Part shown: piece by piece, positions 17,829 to 25,798 of the stretch
How positions within the stretch are numbered: the first letter of the stretch is position 1
Layout: each line of letters starts with the position of its first letter
NCBI GenBank assembly: GCA_020638285.1
Contig: JACKIV010000001.1
Span: 248,001-312,000, forward strand
Direction of reading: 5' to 3'
DNA: 64,000 nucleotides
Origin: Rhodospirillales bacterium
GTDB taxonomy: Bacteria > Pseudomonadota > Alphaproteobacteria > Micavibrionales > Micavibrionaceae
Program-made: the position numbers and the translations under genes
The notes under the pieces: generated by a model
What the model was told of the DNA's origin: nothing
Seen by the model: only the letters and a program-made list of their open reading frames with translations
Database searches by the model: none

Positions 17829-17893
17829 GGTTTTTCGTCTTTTATCCTGATTTTTAATTTGGAAAAACGCCCTGTCTGCTTTATATCAGGCCT

Positions 17894-18499
17894 ATGTTCA
17901 TAAAACCAGCCGGACGATCGGCTCCCACGCCTTTTTCGCGCCCGTCTCCGGACGAAGCCAAAGGGGCTATTGAAACCCTTTTGCGCTATATCGGCGAGGA
18001 TCCCGCGCGCGAGGGGCTGCGCGATACGCCGGGGCGGGTTCTGGGCGCGTGGAGCGAATATTTTTCCGGATACGGCGCAGATGCGGATGCGGAGCTGGCC
18101 CGGACGTTTGAGGAAATCGAAGGCTATGACGACATGGTCATCGTGCGGGATATTGATTTTATCTCGCATTGCGAACATCACATGGTCCCGATATCAGGGA
18201 AAGCCCATGTCGGATACTGGCCGGACGGAAAAGTGGTGGGGATCAGCAAACTGGCCCGCGTCGTGGACATCCACGCCCGCCGCCTGACGTCCCAGGAAAC
18301 CATGACCCGCCGGATTGCAGACTCCATCGACCGGGTTTTGGCTCCCAAAGGCGTGGCCGTTTTCGTCCGCGCCACCCATTTTTGCATGTCCACGCGCGGG
18401 GTGAACAAGCCGGGCGCAAGCACGGTTACATCCTGTTTTACGGGCATCTTTCGCGAAGATGACTCCATTCGCCGCCGGTTTCTGGACTCGGCGGTGTAA
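17894..18499 (+). CDS. folE: GTP cyclohydrolase I
   Basis: FolE converts GTP to 7,8-dihydroneopterin triphosphate, the first step of tetrahydrofolate (and queuosine) synthesis. The 201-residue protein carries the zinc-site motif SHCEHHMVP (Cys93, His96) and the second zinc cysteine in THFCMSTRGV. It also has the substrate-binding GISKLARVV and the RLTSQETMT segment. Length and motifs are those of the homodecameric type IA enzyme. folB, a later enzyme of the same pathway, lies about 2.3 kb away once the island is disregarded. Confidence 0.97.
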   Translation: MFIKPAGRSAPTPFSRPSPDEAKGAIETLLRYIGEDPAREGLRDTPGRVLGAWSEYFSGYGADADAELARTFEEIEGYDDMVIVRDIDFISHCEHHMVPISGKAHVGYWPDGKVVGISKLARVVDIHARRLTSQETMTRRIADSIDRVLAPKGVAVFVRATHFCMSTRGVNKPGASTVTSCFTGIFREDDSIRRRFLDSAV

Positions 18500-18582
18500 G
18501 GCACTGGACTCTTGCCACGGGATAAAAGTTCGGGCAGGGTGGACATTGGCCTTGTGTTCCGGCCTTTGCAGGAGGATTTCTT

Positions 18583-20721
18583 ATGGATTATCTAGGCATT
18601 TACAGCTTCGTCATTTTCTGCGGCGCTCTGGCGCTGGTCTATGGGTTTGTCGTGGCGCGTCATATTCTTGCGCGCAGCGCCGGAACCGAAAAAATGCAAT
18701 CCATCGCCTCCGCCATTCAGGAAGGCGCAGCGGCGTATCTGTACCGCCAGTATAAAACCATCGCCATGGTCGGCGCGATCGTGGCGGTCGGGTTGCTTTT
18801 ACTGCTCGGCTGGCACGTGGCGCTGGGCTTTGTGATCGGCGCGACTTTGTCGGGGCTGACGGGGTTTATTGGCATGTATATTTCCGTCCGGGCGAATGTC
18901 CGCACGGCTCAGGCGGCCACCGCCGGAATAGAAAGCGCGCTGGACGTGGCGTTCAAGTCCGGGGCCGTGACGGGTATGCTCGTGGTCGGGCTGGGGCTTC
19001 TTGGCGTTGCGTTTTATACCGCGTTTTTGCAGATTGCCTTCGGGCTTGATTCCGCGCTCACGCCCGAGGATCAAGCCCACGCCCTGCGCCGCATGATCGA
19101 AGGTCTGGTTGCGCTCGGGTTCGGGGCGTCCCTGATTTCGATCTTTGCGCGTCTGGGCGGCGGAATCTTCACCAAAGGCGCGGATGTCGGCGCGGATATC
19201 GTCGGGAAAATCGAGGCCGAAATCCCCGAGGACGACCCGCGCAACCCGGCGGTGATCGCCGATAATGTGGGCGATAATGTGGGCGATTGCGCCGGAATGG
19301 CGGCGGATTTGTTCGAGACCTACGCGGTGACGATTGTTGCCACGATGCTGATCGCCACCAGTGTTTTTGCGCCCGGAACGGCTCAGGCCATGATGTTTCT
19401 GCCCCTTCTGATCGGCGCACTGTGCATCGTTGGCTCTATCGCCGGAACGTTCTTTGTGCGTCTGGGGGCCGATAAGACCAAAATCATGGGGGCGCTGTAT
19501 CGCGGGTTTATCGCCAGCGCCGCGATCTCCGGCATTCTGGTCACGGGCTTGATCGGATGGATGGGATTTGACCGCGCCTTGCCTCTGGCGGCGGGCGGGG
19601 TTGTTACGGGGCTTGATCTGTTCTGGTGCGTTCTGACGGGGCTTGGCGTCACGGCGCTGCTGGTGCGAATCACGGAGTATTATACCGGCACCGATCATCG
19701 CCCGGTGCGCAGCGTGGCCAAGGCCTCGGAAACGGGGCATGGCACGAACGTCATTCAGGGACTCGCCGTTTCGATGGAGGCCACGGCGCTGCCGGTTCTG
19801 GTGATCTGCGGCGGGATTCTGCTCGCCCATGGAATCGCCGGGCTGTATGGCATTGCGATTGCGGCCACGACGATGCTGTCTCTGGCCGGAATGGTTGTGG
19901 CGCTGGATGCCTATGGTCCTGTGACCGACAATGCGGGCGGAATCGCCCAGATGGCCGATCTGCCCGCAGATGTGCGCAAGGTTACGGATGCGCTCGACGC
20001 CGTTGGAAACACGACCAAGGCCGTGACCAAGGGCTATGCGATCGGATCGGCGGGTCTGGCCGCGCTGGTTCTCTTCGCCGCCTATACGGAGGAAATCAAG
20101 CACTACATGCCGGATCTGGCGGGTTTGAGCTTTCCGCTTCAGGATCCGTATGTCGTGGTGGGGCTGTTCATCGGGGGTCTGCTGCCCTATCTGTTCGGCG
20201 CGCTGTCCATGAAGGCCGTGGGGCGTGCGGCGGCCAGCGTGGTCGTGGAGGTGCGGCGTCAGTTCCACGAAATCAAGGGTATTCTGGACGGATCCGGGCG
20301 GCCTGAATATGGCCGGGCGGTGGATATGCTGACCTTGGCGGCGATTCGCGAGATGGTTGTTCCGTCCCTGCTGCCCGTTCTGACGCCCGTGGCTTTGTTT
20401 GGGGTGATCTGGGTGTGGAGTGGCGGAATGGCTCCGGCGTTTCAGGCGCTGGGCGGGATGCTGCTCGGCACCATTGTCACGGGACTGTTCGTCGCCATTT
20501 CCATGACCTCCGGCGGCGGGGCGTGGGATAACGCCAAGAAATACATCGAAGATGGTCACCACGGCGGTAAGGGGTCCGAGGCGCACAAGGCCGCCGTGAC
20601 CGGCGACACGGTGGGCGATCCGTACAAGGATACGGCGGGTCCGGCCATCAACCCATTGATTAAAATAACGAACATTGTTGCGATTTTGCTCGTGGCCATT
20701 CTGGCCGGACTCGGGGCTTGA
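18583..20721 (+). CDS. hppA: K+-independent membrane H+-translocating pyrophosphatase
   Basis: HppA couples pyrophosphate hydrolysis to proton pumping across the inner membrane. The 712-residue protein has the expected ~16 hydrophobic spans. The catalytic motifs are GGIFTKGADVGADIVGK and DNVGDNVGDCAGMAADL near residues 190-240 and a third acidic cluster near the C-terminus (GDTVGDPYKDTAGPA). The GNTTKAVTK segment has Lys where K+-dependent enzymes have Ala and Thr three residues on, a signature of K+-independent proton pumps. The ATG at 18583 follows AGGAGG. The gene stands alone upstream of tRNA-Asp. Confidence 0.96.
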   Translation: MDYLGIYSFVIFCGALALVYGFVVARHILARSAGTEKMQSIASAIQEGAAAYLYRQYKTIAMVGAIVAVGLLLLLGWHVALGFVIGATLSGLTGFIGMYISVRANVRTAQAATAGIESALDVAFKSGAVTGMLVVGLGLLGVAFYTAFLQIAFGLDSALTPEDQAHALRRMIEGLVALGFGASLISIFARLGGGIFTKGADVGADIVGKIEAEIPEDDPRNPAVIADNVGDNVGDCAGMAADLFETYAVTIVATMLIATSVFAPGTAQAMMFLPLLIGALCIVGSIAGTFFVRLGADKTKIMGALYRGFIASAAISGILVTGLIGWMGFDRALPLAAGGVVTGLDLFWCVLTGLGVTALLVRITEYYTGTDHRPVRSVAKASETGHGTNVIQGLAVSMEATALPVLVICGGILLAHGIAGLYGIAIAATTMLSLAGMVVALDAYGPVTDNAGGIAQMADLPADVRKVTDALDAVGNTTKAVTKGYAIGSAGLAALVLFAAYTEEIKHYMPDLAGLSFPLQDPYVVVGLFIGGLLPYLFGALSMKAVGRAAASVVVEVRRQFHEIKGILDGSGRPEYGRAVDMLTLAAIREMVVPSLLPVLTPVALFGVIWVWSGGMAPAFQALGGMLLGTIVTGLFVAISMTSGGGAWDNAKKYIEDGHHGGKGSEAHKAAVTGDTVGDPYKDTAGPAINPLIKITNIVAILLVAILAGLGA

Positions 20722-20831
20722 GCGGTCCTGGATGAAATTCGCCGGATTTCATTCCGGGGGATCAGAAAACGCTTGAAAAAGGTTTCCGTTTCTGGTTTCT
20801 GGTGGTCTTGCTTTCGGGCGAGATTTTTTAA

Positions 20832-20908
20832 GCGGGCGTAGTTCAGTTGGTTAGAACGCCTCCCTGTCACGGAGGAGGTCGCGGGTTCGAGTCCCGTCGC
20901 TCGCGCCA
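20832..20908 (+). tRNA. tRNA-Asp (GTC)
   Basis: The 77-base cloverleaf includes encoded CCA. The acceptor GCGGGCG pairs with CGCTCGC, the anticodon stem CCTCC/GGAGG encloses a loop with GTC, and the T-arm carries GTTCGAGTC. Its 3' end is the integration site of the island that follows. Confidence 0.97.
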
Positions 20909-20912
20909 TTTA
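20890..20912 (+). repeat. attL: tRNA-Asp 3' end
   Basis: AGTCCCGTCGCTCGCGCCAT within the tRNA 3' end recurs, with one base missing, at 32585-32606. Integrase directly follows, as expected for tRNA-targeting islands. Just inside lies a 7-bp inverted repeat, TCACCGA/TCGGTGA (20917-20933), which could bind recombinase. Confidence 0.75.
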
Positions 20913-20951
20913 AGCTTTCACCGACGTTCGGTGACATCCATAGAAGACCGC

Positions 20952-20980
20952 AAAAGCCCCGGAAAACGGGGCTTTTTCTT
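20952..20980 (+). terminator. Terminator between tRNA-Asp and integrase
   Basis: AGCCCCG (20955-20961) pairs with CGGGGCT (20967-20973), flanked by an A-run and TTTTTCTTTT. It lies inside the island, so it replaces the original tRNA terminator and insulates the integrase gene. Confidence 0.8.
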
Positions 20981-21082
20981 TTGTCTGTGATTTTTTGCGT
21001 TCGCCTGTATCCGTTTACAGCCGGAAAAATCGCGGGTACATTTCAGGGGTACATGGAATATACCCGGAAAGGATGTACCCGC

Positions 21083-22312
21083 ATGGCCCTTACAAACACC
21101 CAGTGCCAGAACGCAAAACCCAAGGAAAAGCCGTATAAACTGGCAGACGGCGGCGGATTGACGCTGCTGGTTAACCCGAACGGCGCGAAATATTGGCGTC
21201 TGCGGTATTACTGGCTGGATAAGGAAAAAATGCTGGGGCTGGGCGTGTATCCCCGCCTGTCGCTTGCGCAGGCCCGCGAAAAGCGGGAAGAAGCCAAAAA
21301 GATGTTGGCGCAGGGCATAGACCCGTCCGCCGCCAAAAAACAGGCCAAGCGGGAAGCGGTTATGAATGCAGAAAACACTTTTGAAATTGTGGCGCGGGAG
21401 TGGCACGGCAAGAAAACGTCAAGCTGGGCACCCCGTACCGGCGAAAAGATTTTGAGTTATCTGGAAAACGATGTTTTCCCCTATATCGGCAACCGCCCGA
21501 TTGCGGACATAGACCCGCCCGAACTGCTGGATACCTTGCGGAAAATCGAAACGCGGAAAGCCTATTACGCCGCAAACAGGATGAAGCAGGTTTGCGGGCA
21601 GATTTTCCGCTATGGCGTGGCAACCGGCAAAAGCCCGCGTGATCCGGCGGCTGACCTGAAAGGGGCGTTAACGACTGTCAAGACGAAACATCTTGCCGCC
21701 CTGAATATCAAAGAGATACCGGAATTTCTACAAAAGCTGGATAAAAACGAAATCCGCCTGTTCCCGCAAACGCGGCGCGGTATACGGCTTTTGATGTTGA
21801 CAGCCGTGCGGACAACCGAACTGATACGGGCAACCTGGGATGAAATCGACCTTGAAAACGCGGTCTGGGAGATACCCGCCGAACGGATGAAAATGGGAGC
21901 GCCGCATATCGTGCCTTTGTCGCGGCAGGTTGTGGCGCTGTTTAAGGAACAGCAGGAAGACACCAAGCACCTGAATACGCGGTGGGTGTTCCCCAGCCAG
22001 CCGCGCCCGAAAGAGCACATGAGCAATAACACGATCCTGCAAGGCATAAAGCGGCTGGGTTATGGCGGGCGCATGACCGGCCACGGCTTCCGCAGCCTGT
22101 TCATGACAACGCTTATGGAAGACCTTGGCTATCCGCATGAAATACCGGACGCCCAGCTTGCCCATGCCAAGGGAAACAGTGTGCGCCGCGCCTATGACCG
22201 GACAAAATATCTGGAACAGCGCAAAAAGATGATGCAGCACTGGGCGGATTATCTGGATGCTATAGGCAGCCAAGGAAAAGTGATTGCCCCGAATTTCAAA
22301 AAAAGTGCATAA
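21083..22312 (+). CDS. int: P4-type tyrosine recombinase (island integrase)
   Basis: The 409-residue protein starts with the DUF4102-type arm-binding domain (MALTNTQCQNAKPKEKPYKL, residues ~1-85), followed by a SAM-like core-binding domain (~100-200) and the catalytic domain. The active residues are visible: Arg in TAVRTTEL, His and Arg in HGFRSLF, His in LAHAKG and the nucleophilic Tyr in TKYLEQRKKM. It is intact. The ATG at 21083 gives the canonical family start and follows GGAAAGG; an earlier ATG at 21050 is possible. It lies 174 bases downstream of tRNA-Asp, its likely target. Confidence 0.94.
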   Translation: MALTNTQCQNAKPKEKPYKLADGGGLTLLVNPNGAKYWRLRYYWLDKEKMLGLGVYPRLSLAQAREKREEAKKMLAQGIDPSAAKKQAKREAVMNAENTFEIVAREWHGKKTSSWAPRTGEKILSYLENDVFPYIGNRPIADIDPPELLDTLRKIETRKAYYAANRMKQVCGQIFRYGVATGKSPRDPAADLKGALTTVKTKHLAALNIKEIPEFLQKLDKNEIRLFPQTRRGIRLLMLTAVRTTELIRATWDEIDLENAVWEIPAERMKMGAPHIVPLSRQVVALFKEQQEDTKHLNTRWVFPSQPRPKEHMSNNTILQGIKRLGYGGRMTGHGFRSLFMTTLMEDLGYPHEIPDAQLAHAKGNSVRRAYDRTKYLEQRKKMMQHWADYLDAIGSQGKVIAPNFKKSA

Positions 22313-22407
22313 TTCAGACTTCGCACGGCTAGGCTGATCCCCGAAAAGAGAGAAACCGCGTCTCTTTTGCCGTGCATTTTTTACATGCGGAATGCTGGAG
22401 CGGGGGC

Positions 22408-23835
22408 ATGACGGAATATAATTTCGAGCCTGATTATCGGGCATGGTGGAACCGGTCTGATTTGACGCAAAGCGATCTGGTTTGGTTGATGCTGGCGATC
22501 AATCCGGAAGACGCGCAAAAATCTGGCGATCTGAAAAGCAAATCTGATTTTAGTCATGAAGAAATGCTCTGGAAGAGCGCATTCAGCAGCTATTTGCATG
22601 GCCTTTTTAATGGCCCGTGGATTGGAGATTCCCGCAATCAGCTTATGAATGAAAAGCTGTGGGGACAGGGCAAGGGGGATTTTATTGTCAATGCGTATGG
22701 TCGTTCTGTAAAATTCCCGGAGCCTTTCGCAGATTTTTTAAAGTTGATTGGTGTTATGCCGGATCATTTCGATCATTACAAAAATCATGACTTTTACAGA
22801 GATAGCTTCAATGACTGGAAGCTGGAGGATATAGACAGCGAGGATAAAGCAATTTCCCTGCTGCTGGGGATCAAGCCGGAAATCTTCCAACGTTATTGTT
22901 TGCTTGCTGAAGCGCTAAAACCGAATGACGCGTGGGAAAACGCATGTCCTGATGATCGGCATTTTTTCTTGGAATTCGGGCGATTCAACGCCTCTGAATT
23001 CTCGCTGGACCGGATGCAATATGGCGTATTGCCCGGATTTGCTGAAAAGATAAAAAGGCTTGGTCTGTGGAAAGGTGACTTTGCCGCCTATGTTCAGGCG
23101 GTGCATGACGGCGGCTTTGTGTTTAAACGCAAGACCTATGAAGCGCTTGAATTTCACGGGATCAAGCCGGTCTATACCCGTGATGGCTGGGCCAGAAGCT
23201 TTTACAGGTCATGGATAGAGCGCGGCGTTTGGCGGACAAAGGAAGCAGCGCTTCTATATCTGGGAGACGATCCGCATGGAGGCAGGGGATTCCATGGCTT
23301 TGGAGAAACGGAAAGAAGAGGGCCGGGCCGCGTTTTGCAAAGGTTCGATAGCAAAACCGTAATCTTTTTACAGGTAGATCAAAGCGGCCAATGGATAGAC
23401 CATCCCGTTGACCGTTTGGAAGAAGAAACTTCGCTGGGGGCTTTTGTCAAAAATCATATGCTGGCGGGAAGCTTGACACCGGCCAGCACGGATGACGGTC
23501 TGAAATTCAGGCCGTTAGAGATTGTCAGTTTTTTCAGGAAATACTTTTCTCTGACCTTTGAGCCGCAGGCTTTGCTGATAGAACTGGGGCTGGATGATGA
23601 ATCGGAAAACTCGGAAGAGAAAACAATAAAGCAGCGGGGCAGGAAAAGGGGATCAGGCGGCAGGGACGATTCGGAAGCCCTTGCTAAAATGCACTCCCTT
23701 CTATCAGGACAAAACGGTGTGACCAAACATGCAGCCGCTACAGAAGTGGCGAATGATGTGGGAATTGGCCAAAGTCTTAACGCCGATGTCAAACGGTATA
23801 TGCGCAAGTACAAGGCACAGTATGAAAGCGCATAG
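22408..23835 (+). CDS. Unknown island protein, 475 aa
   Basis: No family was recognised. The protein is soluble, rich in Trp, Phe and Asp, with several LGI-K/LGDDP-type short motifs (for example SLLLGIKPEIF near residue 155 and LLYLGDDPHGG near 285) that look like a degenerate internal repeat. The C-terminal ~70 residues are basic and Lys/Arg-rich (RGRKRGSGGRDDSEA) and may contain a DNA-binding helix-turn-helix. The ATG at 22408 follows GGAGCGGGGG. It lies between integrase and the HTH genes, the usual place for accessory or defence cargo, so a defence or regulatory role is a guess from context only. Confidence 0.7.
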   Translation: MTEYNFEPDYRAWWNRSDLTQSDLVWLMLAINPEDAQKSGDLKSKSDFSHEEMLWKSAFSSYLHGLFNGPWIGDSRNQLMNEKLWGQGKGDFIVNAYGRSVKFPEPFADFLKLIGVMPDHFDHYKNHDFYRDSFNDWKLEDIDSEDKAISLLLGIKPEIFQRYCLLAEALKPNDAWENACPDDRHFFLEFGRFNASEFSLDRMQYGVLPGFAEKIKRLGLWKGDFAAYVQAVHDGGFVFKRKTYEALEFHGIKPVYTRDGWARSFYRSWIERGVWRTKEAALLYLGDDPHGGRGFHGFGETERRGPGRVLQRFDSKTVIFLQVDQSGQWIDHPVDRLEEETSLGAFVKNHMLAGSLTPASTDDGLKFRPLEIVSFFRKYFSLTFEPQALLIELGLDDESENSEEKTIKQRGRKRGSGGRDDSEALAKMHSLLSGQNGVTKHAAATEVANDVGIGQSLNADVKRYMRKYKAQYESA

Positions 23836-23859
23836 TCTTTCACATTAATTCACGTATAT

Positions 23860-23875
23860 TATTTCACGTGAAATA
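23860..23875. promoter_or_regulatory. 16-bp perfect palindrome, candidate operator
   Basis: TATTTCACGTGAAATA reads identically on both strands. It lies 102 bases upstream of the small HTH gene and 24 bases after the stop of the unknown gene, so it could bind a dimeric regulator such as the island HTH proteins. Confidence 0.4.
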
Positions 23876-23902
23876 TGCAATTTAAATTCAATGACTTAGG
23901 GC

Positions 23903-23974
23903 AAAAGCCTCTATTCAATAATGGTTACAACGGATGCACGGTGCGTCCATACGTAACCAGATAAGAGGTTTTTT
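23903..23974 (+). promoter_or_regulatory. Large nested hairpin covering the HTH gene ribosome site
   Basis: Four complementary pairs are nested around one axis: AAAAGCCTCT (23903-23912) with AGAGGTTTTTT (23964-23974), GGTTAC (23923-23928) with GTAACC (23953-23958), and GGATGCAC (23932-23939) with GTGCGTCC (23941-23948). The AGAGG that would serve as ribosome site for the gene at 23977 is in the outer stem, so the folded RNA would hide it. Alternatively it is a cruciform recombination or operator site, or a terminator with its U-run. Confidence 0.55.
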
Positions 23975-23976
23975 AC

Positions 23977-24162
23977 ATGACACAATTATCATATTCCATA
24001 GATGAAGTCTGCGCCGTGACAGGGATCGGCAAGACGAAAATTTATCAGCTTATCAATTCCGGCGCACTGAAAGCCCGCAAGCTGGGCAAGCGCACGATCA
24101 TCCTGAAAGACGATCTGGACGTATTTCTGGCCAGCCTTGAAACCTATCCGGCAAGCAAATAG
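23977..24162 (+). CDS. AlpA/excisionase-like helix-turn-helix protein, 61 aa
   Basis: The product is a single HTH_17/MerR-type DNA-binding domain (SIDEVCAVTGIGKTKIYQLI, then KLGKRTIILKDDLDVFLASL with the wing). Proteins of this size next to P4-type integrases act as excisionases (directionality factors) or activators of the integrase gene. The likely ribosome site AGAGG lies 8 bases upstream inside a large hairpin. It is followed 17 bases on by a second HTH protein. Confidence 0.85.
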   Translation: MTQLSYSIDEVCAVTGIGKTKIYQLINSGALKARKLGKRTIILKDDLDVFLASLETYPASK

Positions 24163-24179
24163 GACGGCGGATCAGGTCA

Positions 24180-24668
24180 ATGGCAAAGAAAAAGCGCACC
24201 TACAACACGCGCCGGATAAAGCGGAACTTGTCCTATACCGTGCAGGAAGTGGCCGAATTATACGGCCTGCATAAAAACGTGGTCCTGCGCTGGATCAAGG
24301 ACGGGCTTCCGGTTATTGACGGGCGCAAGCCATACCTGATTTACGGCGTGGACCTTGCCGATTATCTGGACGGCAGGCAAAAACGGCGCAAGCAAAAATG
24401 CGCCCCGGATGAATTCTACTGCTGCAAATGCCGCGCCCCGCGCAAGGCATGGGAAAATCAGGCGGACATCGTTATAAAAAATGAAAGCAAACTGTCCGTT
24501 TCGGCCCTGTGCGCCGTGTGCGATACCGTCCTGCACCGCATGGGGGCTGTCAAAAAACTGGCCGAATACCAGAAAATCTTCTCAATCCAGACGATACAGG
24601 GACCACACATAACAGACCGTGCTTCCCCCAGCGTTATGTGTGACATCAGAAAGGAAAATCGGACATGA
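24180..24668 (+). CDS. HTH protein with zinc-ribbon-like cysteines, 162 aa
   Basis: Residues about 17-65 form an HTH_17-type domain (LSYTVQEVAELYGLHKNVVLRWIKDG) with a site resembling the MerR/excisionase fold. This is followed by a basic stretch and a C-terminal segment with two Cys pairs (CCKC near residue 81 and CAVC near 113), which suggests a zinc ribbon. Homologous domain pairs are common beside integrases and probably regulate recombination or island gene expression. The ATG at 24180 has no strong ribosome site, so coupling to the preceding gene is likely. Confidence 0.75.
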   Translation: MAKKKRTYNTRRIKRNLSYTVQEVAELYGLHKNVVLRWIKDGLPVIDGRKPYLIYGVDLADYLDGRQKRRKQKCAPDEFYCCKCRAPRKAWENQADIVIKNESKLSVSALCAVCDTVLHRMGAVKKLAEYQKIFSIQTIQGPHITDRASPSVMCDIRKENRT

Positions 24669-25690
24669 AAAATACCACGCCAAAACGGAAATCTTGATAG
24701 CGTGATTATTTCCGCTGGCAGACGGATTCACAGGGCAAGGCGATAGTACCCTGAACGGAATACGCAAGGCGCTGTCCTGTTTTGAAGAGCATACGAAATC
24801 AAAGACGCCAGCCGTTCATCATGAACAGGCGATAGCTTTCAAAAAACATCTGGTGATCGAAAAATCCCGGCGACCAAGCCAGCCGATCAGCAAAGCTAAT
24901 GAGCGCTTCTGGCACCCCTGAACGTGCTGCAAGAGCTTTTTCCGCTGGCTGGCATGGCAACTGGCCAGGTAAACCGTATCCGCCGTGCCGGACATTGCAT
25001 ATTTCAACCTGGACCGGACAAGGAAATCAGCATTGCCAAGGCCGCAAAGATAAAAACGCCCCGACGCTGGAGCAACTGCAAAGGTCATATTTCTATGCCC
25101 GCCGCGATACCGAACCAGCGCCGCAACCAAGCCTCCTGATCGCCTTTGGCATCCTGACCGGCATGAGGGACAGCGCCTGCCCTGCTGCGCCTGAAACACG
25201 TCGATACGGCCTGCTCCCCCGTCCCAAGATCCGGCAGAACCGGACATGGTGGTACCAAATTCAGCAAGCAGATTTTAAACCTTCCTGCTTCCTGTGTGGG
25301 CGAAGACATTCAGGCCGTCGCGCTGGACTGATCAGGAATTGGTGGAAGAAAAGCTGTACGGCCTGAACGACCCTGTTTTCCCCGGACAAAGCTGGGCCAG
25401 CATGAAAACCAGTCCTTCGCCGTGCAGGGCTGGCCGGAATGCTGGAGCAATGCCACGCCGATCCGCAAGATATTCAGAGGTTTTGAAGCTGCTGGCTCGC
25501 CGTATTATGTTCCGCATCTGTTCCGGAACACGCTGGCGCATATCGGCCAGCAGATTTGCAAAACCCCGGAACAGATGAAAAAAGCATGGGAGCTGTAATC
25601 TTGGCTACGAGAATGCACTACCTTTACCAGCCGCTACGGCAACCTTTGATCTGCACCGGCAGGGGGAGAAGGTTAAAATATTGGGTTGTT
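24665..25690 (+). pseudogene. Decayed second tyrosine integrase
   Basis: Fragments of one tyrosine recombinase are spread over different frames. They are an N-terminal start with DYFRW, a SAM-like piece (HHEQAIAFKKHLVIEK near 24820-24860), PTLEQLQRSYFYARRDTEP near 25065-25120, LLIAFGILTGMRDSA with the first catalytic Arg near 25135, and HLFRNTLAHIGQQICKTPEQ near 25510-25575 holding the HxxR motif, then LNLGYENA. Stops and frameshifts separate the pieces, so no functional protein is possible. It sits between the HTH genes and hsdM and suggests an earlier or nested mobile element. Confidence 0.75.
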
Positions 25691-25729
25691 GACAAAGATG
25701 ACGAACTAGCGCATCCGCGATCTTGTCCG

Positions 25730-25758
25730 TTGAGGTTGTGGAGAAAGTTTGGTATTAT
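25730..25758 (+). promoter_or_regulatory. Candidate hsdM promoter
   Basis: TTGAGG (25730-25735) and TATTAT (25753-25758) are spaced by 17 bases, about 40 bases upstream of the hsdM ATG and after the decayed integrase. Confidence 0.45.
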
Positions 25759-25798
25759 GATGCCTGCAAGCTTAATTATTTTCGTAACAGGCGCTTAC

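Noticed and set aside
18799..20586. Minus-strand frame opposite hppA
   Set aside because: Shadow of the pyrophosphatase frame; very polar composition from reversed hydrophobic codons.
20731..20757. Hairpin after hppA (GGATGAAAT with ATTTCATTCC)
   Set aside because: The stem is good but no U-run follows, so it was not called a terminator.
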